Numbered from the stretch's first letter, positions 7,747 to 14,037 are shown. The stretch is DNA of 17,410 bases from IDS-8 sp036381215 (GCA_036381215.1 DASVDF010000041.1:1-17410), one strand, 5' to 3'. Notes: a model not told the origin generated them from the sequence alone. Translations and numbers: made by a program.

Positions 7747-8848
7747 AAGCAGCGAGGACGATGCAGTCGCGGCCGGCGGCCTTGGCCTGATACAGGGCGA
7801 CGTCGGCGCGCGCAAGCAGGCTGTCGCCCAGCGTTTTGAGATCGGTGTCCTCCGGGCGCGGCGAGACGCTGGCGATGCCGATGGAGGCGGTGACGGTGAT
7901 CTCGCCGCCGGCGCCGGCCTGCACCGGCCGTTCGCGCACGGCGCGGCGGATGCGCTCGGCGAGCAGCCCGGCGGACTGCGTGGTCGTGCCGGGCAGGAGC
8001 ACCACGAATTCCTCGCCGCCGTAGCGGGCGGCGACGTCGCTCGCGCGCACCTCTGCCTCGATGCGCTGCGCGAGCTCGCGCAGGACCTCGTCGCCGGCAG
8101 CGTGCCCCCAGGTGTCGTTGATGCACTTGAAGTGATCGAGGTCGAGCATGAGGCAGCTCAGGCTGCCGGCGTCGCGGCGCGCGCGCGCGAGCTCCTCGCA
8201 CAGACGGACCTGCAGGTAGCGCCGGTTGTGCCAGCCGGTGAGGACGTCGGTGAAGCCGCTGCGCAGGAGACGTGCGCGGTTGACCGCGTTCTCGAGCGCG
8301 AACGAGGCGATGGCGCCCAGGTGGGAGAAGAAGTCGGTCGCGTGCTCGGGAGTGAAGCGACCGCGTTCGACGCTGCCGAAGTTGATCGAGCCGATCAGCG
8401 TCTTCTTGTGCAGCAGCGGCAGGATCGCGATGCTCTCGAGACCGGTGCCGGGCCGGAAGAGGAGCTCGTGATCGGCGCGGCGATACGCGCCGAGCCATGG
8501 TTTGCGCAGCGCGACGTACTGCGGCGCGCTGCCGGACAGCGAATCGACGAGGTCGAGCCCGGGCAGGTCCTCGGGCCTGGTGCCAGACGCGAGCAGCAGG
8601 TGGCGAATGTCGTGGTCCGGGTCGCAGAGCACGACCGTGACCTGCTTCAGCTTGTAGCTCTCGGCGAGGCCCCTGAGCATCTGGTGGAACAGCGCGGTGA
8701 GATCCTCGGCCTGCAGCAGCGCGAGCTCACGCTGCTGCGACAGCTTGAGGATCGCGGTGTTGCGCGCGACCTCGTCGGTGAGCTGCGCCAGCTGCCTGCG
8801 CATCCTCGCGACTTCCCACGTGAGGTCTTCCCGCGTCACCATCTGCAT
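7742..8848 (-). CDS. Diguanylate cyclase with DUF484/GAF-like sensor domain
   Basis: A 368-aa cytoplasmic protein predicted to make c-di-GMP from two GTP. Order of parts: N-terminal coiled coil (about 8-48), a GAF/DUF484-like domain (about 50-190, with SIAILPLLHKKTLIGSINFG and RFTPEHATDFFSHLGAIASF), and a GGDEF domain (about 198-365). The active-site loop is GGEEF (277-281), the usual functional variant, and an intact inhibitory I-site RASD (268-271) lies five residues before it, so product feedback inhibition is expected. Metal/substrate motifs DLDHFKCINDTWGHAAGD and SIGIA are present; the domain entry reads DVLTGWHNRRYL, with W in place of the common L. There is no membrane segment. GGGGA lies 8 nt before ATG 8848; an in-frame ATG at 8842 is an alternative. 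The signal sensed is unknown. Confidence 0.92.
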   Translation of the reverse strand: MQMVTREDLTWEVARMRRQLAQLTDEVARNTAILKLSQQRELALLQAEDLTALFHQMLRGLAESYKLKQVTVVLCDPDHDIRHLLLASGTRPEDLPGLDLVDSLSGSAPQYVALRKPWLGAYRRADHELLFRPGTGLESIAILPLLHKKTLIGSINFGSVERGRFTPEHATDFFSHLGAIASFALENAVNRARLLRSGFTDVLTGWHNRRYLQVRLCEELARARRDAGSLSCLMLDLDHFKCINDTWGHAAGDEVLRELAQRIEAEVRASDVAARYGGEEFVVLLPGTTTQSAGLLAERIRRAVRERPVQAGAGGEITVTASIGIASVSPRPEDTDLKTLGDSLLARADVALYQAKAAGRDCIVLAAS

Positions 8849-8873
8849 GTACCGCTTCCCCAGGCCCCATTTG

Positions 8874-8891
8874 CGCTTTTACCAAAAAGCG
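8874..8891. other. Hairpin upstream of the diguanylate cyclase gene
   Basis: A perfect 7-bp stem (8874-8880 with 8885-8891; CGCTTTT/AAAAGCG) and a 4-nt loop ACCA, about 26 bp upstream of the cyclase start. On the minus strand it follows the possible terminator of the His-rich gene. It could be a second termination signal or part of the cyclase leader. Confidence 0.35.
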
Positions 8892-8922
8892 GGCGCGGCG
8901 TCGCGGCCGCGGCCCGCAGTTT

Positions 8923-8939
8923 CGGCGGGGCTCCCGCCG
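8923..8939 (-). terminator. Possible terminator hairpin of the His-rich gene
   Basis: Eighteen nt past the His-rich gene stop on the minus strand, arms CGGCGGG and CCCGCCG (7 bp, all G-C) enclose a 3-nt loop. The sequence after it is AAACTG, not a T-run, so intrinsic termination is uncertain. Confidence 0.35.
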
Positions 8940-8956
8940 GGGCACGGCCGTGACGA

Positions 8957-9316
8957 TCAGCGGCCGTGCCGGTGACGGTGTTTCCAGTGATCTCGGCCGT
9001 GCCCCTTTGGATGCCGGTGCGTCCAGTGGCCGCGGCCATGCGCGTGTCCGTGGCGGTGCCAGGCGGCGTCGCGCCGATACAGCCGGTAGAGGTGACGCCA
9101 GTCCGGGTGAGGCCGACGGTAGTACGGGCCGCGCACGTACCAGCGCTGGAAGTCGTATTCACGGGCGAGCCAGCGCGGCAGCCCCGGGTCGAACTTCCTG
9201 ACGACCTTCCCCTGGTGAACCACGACGACGTAGCCGGGCTCGTGCGCGCCGGCACGCGGAGCGTACAGCGTGAGGAGCCCGAGCCCGAGCAGCAGCGCCG
9301 CAATGAGTTGTTGCAT
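8957..9316 (-). CDS. Small exported His/Arg-rich protein
   Basis: A 119-aa protein not assigned to a named family. It starts with a typical signal peptide (MQQLIAALLLGLGLLTLY, cleavage probable after AGA at residue 24), then a compact folded-looking part (GYVVVVHQGKVVRKFDPGLP, about 27-48) with many aromatic and basic residues, and ends in a strongly His/Arg-rich tail: 14 His in the last 51 residues, largely as H-x-H pairs (HRHGHAHGRGHW). It is probably periplasmic. Such tails suggest binding of transition metals such as Ni, Cu or Zn, or of anionic polymers, but this is inference from composition. GGAGG lies 8 nt before ATG 9316. The upstream region has a -10-like TATTCT and two pairs of response-regulator-like half-sites, so it is likely induced by a two-component system. 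Confidence 0.75.
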   Translation of the reverse strand: MQQLIAALLLGLGLLTLYAPRAGAHEPGYVVVVHQGKVVRKFDPGLPRWLAREYDFQRWYVRGPYYRRPHPDWRHLYRLYRRDAAWHRHGHAHGRGHWTHRHPKGHGRDHWKHRHRHGR

Positions 9317-9349
9317 ATATCCTGCCTCCGCGAGGTCCTGTCGGGGCGC

Positions 9350-9428
9350 AGAATAGGCGCGCGGCCGTGAACGCAGCCTGAACGCAAGTCTTTGCGGACG
9401 CAGGACTTTTCCTGAATCCCGGCTGAAC
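9350..9428 (-). promoter_or_regulatory. Promoter with OmpR/PhoB-type direct half-sites upstream of the His-rich gene
   Basis: Read on the minus strand, TTCAG-N6-TTCAG (9427-9412) and TTCAG-N6-TTCAC (9383-9368) form two pairs of direct repeats, each with exactly 11-bp periodicity, the pairs being 45 bp (about four helical turns) apart. A -10-like TATTCT (9355-9350) begins 12 bp after the nearer half-site and no good -35 is present. That is the usual layout of promoters activated by OmpR/PhoB-family response regulators. The matching regulator is not in the window. Confidence 0.5.
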
Positions 9429-9434
9429 GGCGCG

Positions 9435-9468
9435 CGGCCTCGAGCGGCCTCGAGCGGCCTCGAGCGGC
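9435..9468. repeat. Three tandem 10-bp repeats (CGGCCTCGAG)
   Basis: Three exact copies of CGGCCTCGAG at 9435-9464, followed by CGGC, lie between the divergent His-rich gene and adhC. Each copy holds the palindrome CTCGAG. The repeats lie just outside the response-regulator-like half-sites and about 70 bp before adhC. They may be slippage-prone or a binding cluster; no function is known. Confidence 0.8.
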
Positions 9469-9538
9469 GGCTCTACCGTGCCCCGGGCAATCGTGCGACC
9501 ATTTCGCGATTCCCTTTCATCACACGGGGATTCCGACG

Positions 9539-10648
9539 ATGAAGACGCGCGCCGCCGTGGCCTGGGCCGCAGGCCAACCTCTCGAAATAGACACCATCGA
9601 CCTCGACGGACCGAAGAACGGCGAGGTCCTCTTGCGCAACGTGGCCACCGGCGTGTGCCACACCGACGCGTTCACGCTGTCCGGCGACGACCCCGAAGGA
9701 CTTTTCCCGGCGATCCTGGGGCACGAGGGCGGCTCGATCGTGGAGGAAATCGGACCCGGCGTCACGAGCGTGCAGCCGGGCGATCACGTCATCCCGCTGT
9801 ACACGCCCGAATGCGGCCAGTGCAAGTTCTGCCGCTCCGGTAAAACCAACCTCTGCCAGGCCATTCGCGTCACCCAGGGCAAGGGCCTCATGCCCGACGG
9901 CACGTCGCGCTTTTCGAAGAACGGCAAGCCCATTCACCACTACATGGGCACGTCGACCTTCAGCGAGTACACGGTGCTGCCGGAGATCGCCGTCGCGAAG
10001 GTGAGCAAGCAAGCGCCGCTCGAGAAGGTGTGCCTGCTCGGCTGCGGCATCACGACCGGCATCGGCGCCGTGCTGAACACCGCGAAGGTGGAGCCGGGGT
10101 CGACGGTCGCCGTGTTCGGGCTGGGCGGCGTGGGTTTGAGCGCCGTGCAGGGGGCGGCGATGGCGAAAGCCGCCCGCATCATCGCGATCGACGTGAACCC
10201 GGACAAGTTCGAGCTTGCGCGGCAGATGGGCGCGACCGATACCGTCAATCCCAACGACTACGACCGGCCGATCCAGCAGGTCATCGTCGACCTGACCGAC
10301 GGCGGCGTCGACTACTCGTTCGAGTGCGTCGGCAATGTCAAGCTGATGCGCGCCGCGCTCGAGTGCTGCCACAAGGGCTGGGGGCAATCCGTCATCGTGG
10401 GCGTCGCCGGTGCGGGCCAGGAGATCAGCACCCGGCCGTTCCAGCTCGTCACCGGCCGCGTGTGGCGCGGCACCGCCTTCGGCGGTTGCAAGGGCCGCTC
10501 GCAGCTGCCCGGCATGGTCGACCAGTATCTCAAGGGCGAGATCAAGGTCGATCCGTTCATCACGCACACGATGCCGCTGGAGGACATCAACAAGGCCTTC
10601 GACCTCATGCACGAGGGCAAGAGCATCCGCTCCGTCATTCATTATTGA
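9539..10648 (+). CDS. frmA: S-(hydroxymethyl)glutathione dehydrogenase / class III alcohol dehydrogenase
   Basis: A 369-aa zinc-dependent enzyme (also named adhC) that oxidises S-hydroxymethylglutathione with NAD+ in formaldehyde detoxification and also reduces S-nitrosoglutathione. Catalytic-zinc ligands are C40 (GVCHTDAF), H62-E63 (GHEGG) and C169 (LGCGITTG); structural-zinc cysteines are C92, C95, C98 and C106 (PECGQCKFCRSGKTNLC). The Rossmann motif is VFGLGGVGLSAVQGA. The class III hallmarks TRPFQLVTGRVWRGTAFGG and KIDPFITH-like KVDPFITHTMPLEDIN are present. GGGGA lies 8 nt before the ATG. No formylglutathione hydrolase (frmB) or FrmR-type repressor is next to it; instead pdxH follows after 2 nt, so the two are probably co-transcribed. 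Confidence 0.96.
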   Translation: MKTRAAVAWAAGQPLEIDTIDLDGPKNGEVLLRNVATGVCHTDAFTLSGDDPEGLFPAILGHEGGSIVEEIGPGVTSVQPGDHVIPLYTPECGQCKFCRSGKTNLCQAIRVTQGKGLMPDGTSRFSKNGKPIHHYMGTSTFSEYTVLPEIAVAKVSKQAPLEKVCLLGCGITTGIGAVLNTAKVEPGSTVAVFGLGGVGLSAVQGAAMAKAARIIAIDVNPDKFELARQMGATDTVNPNDYDRPIQQVIVDLTDGGVDYSFECVGNVKLMRAALECCHKGWGQSVIVGVAGAGQEISTRPFQLVTGRVWRGTAFGGCKGRSQLPGMVDQYLKGEIKVDPFITHTMPLEDINKAFDLMHEGKSIRSVIHY

Positions 10649-10650
10649 AG

Positions 10651-11349
10651 ATGCAAGACACGAGATCGTTCGATCGCCTGCCAGAGCGATTGCCGGACGA
10701 TCCGCTGCGCTGGGCAGAGGCGTGGATCCTCGAGGCCACCGAGCGCGCGGTCACCCGCAATCCGAACGCGATGACGCTCGCGACCGTCGGCGAGGACGGC
10801 CGGCCGTCGGCGCGCGTCGTGCTGTGCAAGGCGCTGGTGCCCGACCCCGGCTACCTCGTCTTCCATACGAACTATCGCTCGCGCAAAAGCCGCGAGATCG
10901 AGGCACATCCCGAGGTCGCCGCGGTGTTCCACTGGGACGAGCTCGGCCGGCAGATCCGCATCGAGGGCCGCGCGCTGCGCTCGCCCGCCGCCGAAAGCGA
11001 CGCGTATTTCGCGACGCGCCCATGGGGCAGCCGGCTCGGCGCGTGGGGCTCGGACCAGAGCACACCCATCGCTTCGCGCGCGGCACTCGTCCAGCAGGTG
11101 CGGCGCCGCGCCGCCGACCTCGGCGTGGCGCTCGGGGCGGACACGCAGACGCTCGCCGGCGATACCGTGCCCGCCATTCCGCGGCCGCCGCACTGGGGCG
11201 GCATCCGGCTGTGGGTGGCCGCCGTCGAGCTCTGGGTCGAGGGCCTGGACCGCATCCACGATCGCGCCGTGTTCCGGCGCGAGCTCGCGCCGCAGGACGA
11301 GTGGTCCTGCACCGCTGGCCCCTGGCAGGCGACCCGACTGCAGCCCTGA
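10651..11349 (+). CDS. pdxH: Pyridoxamine/pyridoxine 5'-phosphate oxidase
   Basis: A 232-aa FMN enzyme that oxidises pyridoxine or pyridoxamine 5'-phosphate to pyridoxal 5'-phosphate in vitamin B6 synthesis and salvage. Seen: FMN/substrate motifs RPSARVVLCK (51-60), FHTNYRSRKSREIEAHP (71-87), HWDELGRQIRIEGRA (94-108) and SDAYFATRPWGSRLGAWGSD (116-135), and the C-terminal dimer/substrate segment with DRIHDR (200-205), equivalent to the RLHDR motif of E. coli PdxH. The tail differs from the norm: a short insertion (RELAPQDEWSCTAG) lies before the last motif, and the end is RLQP instead of the almost invariant RLAP. It starts 2 nt after frmA and its TGA overlaps the ATG of the next gene (TGATG), implying translational coupling. 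Confidence 0.94.
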   Translation: MQDTRSFDRLPERLPDDPLRWAEAWILEATERAVTRNPNAMTLATVGEDGRPSARVVLCKALVPDPGYLVFHTNYRSRKSREIEAHPEVAAVFHWDELGRQIRIEGRALRSPAAESDAYFATRPWGSRLGAWGSDQSTPIASRAALVQQVRRRAADLGVALGADTQTLAGDTVPAIPRPPHWGGIRLWVAAVELWVEGLDRIHDRAVFRRELAPQDEWSCTAGPWQATRLQP

Positions 11350-11540
11350 TGGATCCCGCGCCGGTCATCGAGCGGGTCCGCTGCCCGTACTGTGGCGAGC
11401 GTATCGAGATCGTCGTCGACCTCTCGGCCGGCGGGCAGTCCTACGTCGAGGATTGCGCGGTCTGCTGCCAGCCGATCGAGATCAGCTTCGACGTGGCGGA
11501 CGGTGAGCTGGAATCGGTGCGGGTGGATCGTGCCGGCTAG
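11349..11540 (+). CDS. CPXCG-motif cysteine-rich protein
   Basis: A 63-aa protein of the Cys_rich_CPXCG family, of unknown function, common in gammaproteobacteria. C12-P-Y-C15-G near the N-terminus and C36-x2-C39-C40 in EDCAVCCQPI make a likely zinc-binding or rubredoxin-like knuckle; SYVEDC is typical of the family. Its ATG overlaps the pdxH stop, so it is probably translated from the same message. Confidence 0.88.
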   Translation: MDPAPVIERVRCPYCGERIEIVVDLSAGGQSYVEDCAVCCQPIEISFDVADGELESVRVDRAG

Positions 11541-11598
11541 CCTGCCCGGCCGCGGCCGGGCGAACGGACCTGTAAGCCCGAGCGCTTCGCCCCACTGT

Positions 11599-13584
11599 GT
11601 GCGCCGTCCGCCGCGGCACGCCCGCGGATCCTGGGGCGCGCTGCTCACCGCCTCGCTCCTCGCGGCCGCGACTCCGGCCGCGGCGCAACTCGTCCTGTCG
11701 GAAGGCACGAATTTTTCCGTGGACGCCGCCCCCTCGGGGGAGACCCTCGCCATGGACCTGCTCGGCACGCTGTGGCTGCTCGACGCGGACGGCGGCGCCG
11801 CGGAGCCCGCCACCGCCGGCCTGCAACCGGCGCGCCGGCCGCACTGGTCGCCGGACGGCGAGCGGCTCCTGTTCCAGTCCGCATCGGCCTTCGGCAGCCG
11901 CATCGGCGTGGTGGTGCCGGGCGAGGCGCCGCGCTGGCTCGACGACGGCCGCTGGTTCGACCAGCACCCGGACTGGCACCCGGACGGCGAGCGCATCGTG
12001 TTCTCCTCCGAGCGGCGCGCATCGGGCTTCGACCTGTGGGAGATGGAGCTTGCGACCGGTCAGGTGCGGCGTCTCACCCGGCACGCCGGCGATGAGACCG
12101 AGCCCGCGTGGTCGCCCGATGGCGAGGCTCTCGCCTGGATCGCGCATGCCGACGGTGAGTGGCGCCTCGTCGTCAAGCCCCGGGACCGGCCGGAACGCGA
12201 CCTCGTGCGCTCCGACGAGCCGCTCGCCGCACCGGCCTGGCGCCCGGACGGCACGCTGATCACCTGCCTGCGGGGCACCGCGGACGGCTACCGGCTCGAG
12301 ATGGTGCTCCTCTCCGAGCCGCCGGTGCTGCACACGCTCGCGACCGGGCAGGACTTCTTCCTCGCGCCCGCGAGCTGGCTCGACCGGGAGCGGCTGGTGT
12401 ACACCGCCGACGGCGTGATCAAGGAGCGCAGCATCAACGCCTGGCAAGCCGAGGAGATCCCCTTTCGCGCGGAGATCGGCACACCGGGCGACGGGCCGGC
12501 GGCGCGCCCTGCCGCGCTCGCGCTCGAGGACGCTCCCGCGAACCGGCTCCTCATCCACGCGCCGCGCCTGTTCGACGGCATGCGCGCGGGCTATCGCGAA
12601 AACATGGACGTCCTGATCGAGGGCGGGCGGATCGCGTCGGTCGAACCGCATGCGCCGCGGGAGAACCTCTCGGAGCTCGACCTCGGCGACGTGACCGTGT
12701 TACCCGGTTACATCGATGCCTGGACGTCACTGCCGCCGGGCAGCCAGGCGTCCGCCGGGCTCGAGCTCTTGAGTTACGGGATCACGACAGTGGTGGCGAG
12801 CGGTGTGCCGGACCTCGATCCCACGCTGTGGGAGAGCGAGGCAGCGCCGGGGCCGCGCCTCCTCTTCGCCCTGCCCGCGAGCGAGCGGGCAGAGCCCCCG
12901 GCAGGCCGCGCGCCGGTGCTCGTCACCGTGCCGGCGGCCGGCAGCGAGGGCGCGCGGGGCGCCGGGCTCGTGCGCTACTGGCACGCGCGCGGCGTGCCCG
13001 TGCTGGCCGAGAGCTGGAATCTCGGCTTTCGCCTGGGTGCCGACCTGTTCCTCGGCATCGACATGCTGCCCGCCTCGCCCCGGGGGAGGCAGTACCAGGA
13101 CGTGCGGCTCGCGATGGGCAGCGGCCCGCTCACGATGCTCTCCGGCCTCGCGGACGCGGCAACCCCCGGCCTCGAGCCGCTGTTCGCTTCCCGGCAGGCG
13201 AGCTACTGGTCACGGCCGTACGAGCTCGCGCGCCGCTACGCCGTGCCGCCGGCGCTCGCCCCCGACAGCGGCCGGGTGGCGGTGGGCAGCAAACCCAACG
13301 GATTCCCGGCGGGGCTCGCCACCCACGCGGAGCTCGCCGCGCTCGCTGCGGCGGGACTCGGACCGGACGAAGTGCTATGGGCGGCCGGGCGCAACGCAGC
13401 CCGCGCGCTCGGGCTGGAAGACCAGGCCGGCCGGATTGCACCGGGTGCGCTCGCGGACCTGGTGCTCGTCGCCGGCGATCCGCGCGCGCGCATCACCGAC
13501 AGCGTGGCCGTCGTGGCCGTGGTGCGGAACGGGCGTTTCTTCAGCGTCGCCGGCCTGCTCGACCGCGCGTCCGCCGTCGAATAA
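11599..13584 (+). CDS. Exported beta-propeller (PD40) and amidohydrolase-fold protein lacking the metal ligands
   Basis: A 661-aa protein if started at GTG 11599, which places a signal peptide first (MRRPPRHARGSW, a hydrophobic Ala/Leu stretch, cleavage after AAA at 29). An upstream in-frame GTG at 11530, overlapping the end of the CPXCG gene, would add 23 residues; neither has a good ribosome site. Residues about 30-250 form a TolB-like propeller with PD40 repeats (PHWSPDGERLLF, PDWHPDGERIVF, PAWSPDGEALAW, PAWRPDGTLI). Residues about 310-655 match the amidohydrolase superfamily: DVLIEGGRIASVEPH, LPGYIDAW, SYGITTVVASGV, HAELAALAAAGLGPDEVLWA and PGALADLVLVAGDPRARI. However, the metal-binding H-x-H after GYIDA reads W375-T376-S377, and the late Asp position reads K565 (VGSKPN). 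It is therefore probably not a metal-dependent hydrolase; it could bind a ligand or partner. Last in the frmA run. Confidence 0.85.
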   Translation: MRRPPRHARGSWGALLTASLLAAATPAAAQLVLSEGTNFSVDAAPSGETLAMDLLGTLWLLDADGGAAEPATAGLQPARRPHWSPDGERLLFQSASAFGSRIGVVVPGEAPRWLDDGRWFDQHPDWHPDGERIVFSSERRASGFDLWEMELATGQVRRLTRHAGDETEPAWSPDGEALAWIAHADGEWRLVVKPRDRPERDLVRSDEPLAAPAWRPDGTLITCLRGTADGYRLEMVLLSEPPVLHTLATGQDFFLAPASWLDRERLVYTADGVIKERSINAWQAEEIPFRAEIGTPGDGPAARPAALALEDAPANRLLIHAPRLFDGMRAGYRENMDVLIEGGRIASVEPHAPRENLSELDLGDVTVLPGYIDAWTSLPPGSQASAGLELLSYGITTVVASGVPDLDPTLWESEAAPGPRLLFALPASERAEPPAGRAPVLVTVPAAGSEGARGAGLVRYWHARGVPVLAESWNLGFRLGADLFLGIDMLPASPRGRQYQDVRLAMGSGPLTMLSGLADAATPGLEPLFASRQASYWSRPYELARRYAVPPALAPDSGRVAVGSKPNGFPAGLATHAELAALAAAGLGPDEVLWAAGRNAARALGLEDQAGRIAPGALADLVLVAGDPRARITDSVAVVAVVRNGRFFSVAGLLDRASAVE

Positions 13585-13605
13585 TTTTACAGCCTCGGAG
13601 GAGCT

Positions 13606-13621
13606 GTCGCCGAAGGGCGAC
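13606..13621 (+). other. Hairpin after the amidohydrolase-fold gene
   Basis: GTCGCC (13606-13611) and GGCGAC (13616-13621) make a 6-bp stem with a GAAG tetraloop, 22 nt past the stop codon. No T-run follows. It may mark the 3' end of the frmA-to-amidohydrolase transcript. Confidence 0.35.
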
Positions 13622-13687
13622 GCCACCGGCGCTGCCGCCGCGCCCGAACGATCCTGCTCTTTTGGCTTGCAATTTCTCCCTCGGCAG

Positions 13688-13698
13688 GCACACTGTGC
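13688..13698. promoter_or_regulatory. Palindrome, possible activator site for the sigma-54 promoter
   Basis: GCACA-C-TGTGC is a perfect 11-bp inverted repeat centred about 140 bp before the predicted sigma-54 start, the usual distance for a bacterial enhancer-binding protein. AATCAA at 13733-13738, half of an IHF-like site, lies between. No family consensus is matched. Confidence 0.25.
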
Positions 13699-13789
13699 GC
13701 GGCGTGGCCGGGAACGTCGGATTTCTTTACAGAATCAACGCGACAGCTCGGCCAGAATCTCCGTCATGCAAGGCAAGTTTCTGAATATT

Positions 13790-13806
13790 GAGGCGAAAAA
13801 CGCCTC
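13790..13806 (+). promoter_or_regulatory. Inverted repeat abutting the sigma-54 -24 element
   Basis: GAGGCG (13790-13795) and CGCCTC (13801-13806) enclose AAAAA. The repeat ends at the base before the -24 element. It lies upstream of the predicted start, so it would act in DNA, perhaps as a repressor or architectural site, or end an upstream transcript. Confidence 0.4.
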
Positions 13807-13822
13807 TGGCACGCCTCTTGCT
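13807..13822 (+). promoter_or_regulatory. Sigma-54 (RpoN) promoter
   Basis: TGGCACG (13807-13813), four bases, TTGCT (13818-13822): an exact match to the established -24/-12 consensus TGGCACG-N4-TTGC(A/T), with GG and GC at the required spacing. It lies in a non-coding gap. The expected start is near 13833. Sigma-54 promoters need an ATP-dependent activator, so the RNA below would be switched on only under a specific signal. None of the genes in the window encodes such an activator. Confidence 0.8.
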
Positions 13823-13832
13823 ACTTGCAGGG

Positions 13833-14037
13833 TGCCCAAGCGAAGTGTAACTGGAGACGGTCAACGGATAGATACAACAGGATTTAGACGCCAGAAGAAA
13901 AAAAACAAGAACAAGAAGAAGTTCCAGATCCGCATACCAACAACATATAAGTCTGTATCGGGTTGCCGAATCCAGTTACCTCTTTTAAAAATAAAAAGAG
14001 TCATTGAACCCCGCCGCTCGCGCCGCGGGGTTTTTTT
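13833..14037 (+). ncRNA. Predicted sigma-54-dependent small RNA with A-rich Hfq-type motif
   Basis: A predicted RNA of about 205 nt between a consensus sigma-54 promoter and a Rho-independent terminator, with no credible ORF. The first hairpin is built from nested pairs: 13847-13855 with 13971-13979 (9 bp, perfect), 13859-13865 with 13962-13967 (6 bp, one bulge), and 13871-13876 with 13954-13959 (6 bp). Its loop holds nine consecutive AAN triplets (13895-13921) and AACAAC (13939-13944). A second hairpin at 13980-14000 (CTCTTTT/AAAAGAG) and the terminator follow directly. AAN/ARN runs are the established binding signal for the distal face of Hfq; CrcZ-type RNAs of pseudomonads combine a sigma-54 promoter with such CA-rich motifs to titrate Hfq/Crc. 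I see shared layout, not shared sequence. Alternative: a long 5' leader; but the terminator stands before the next gene. Confidence 0.62.
14009..14037 (+). terminator. Rho-independent terminator of the predicted small RNA
   Basis: CCCCGC (14009-14014) pairs with GCGGGG (14025-14030); two more inner pairs past a C-C mismatch close a TCGC loop; seven T follow (14031-14037). It lies 58 nt before the amidase start, so it isolates the amidase from the sigma-54 transcript. Confidence 0.9.

Noticed and set aside
6643..7815. Extension of rppH far upstream in an open minus-strand frame
   Set aside because: The added part is a low-complexity Arg/Gln/His shadow of the permease gene; RppH homology begins right after ATG 6642.
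13833..14037. Exosortase/PEP-CTERM gene behind the sigma-54 promoter
   Set aside because: Such promoters often precede PEP-CTERM genes, but no VPEP-type sorting signal or adequate ORF is present before the terminator.
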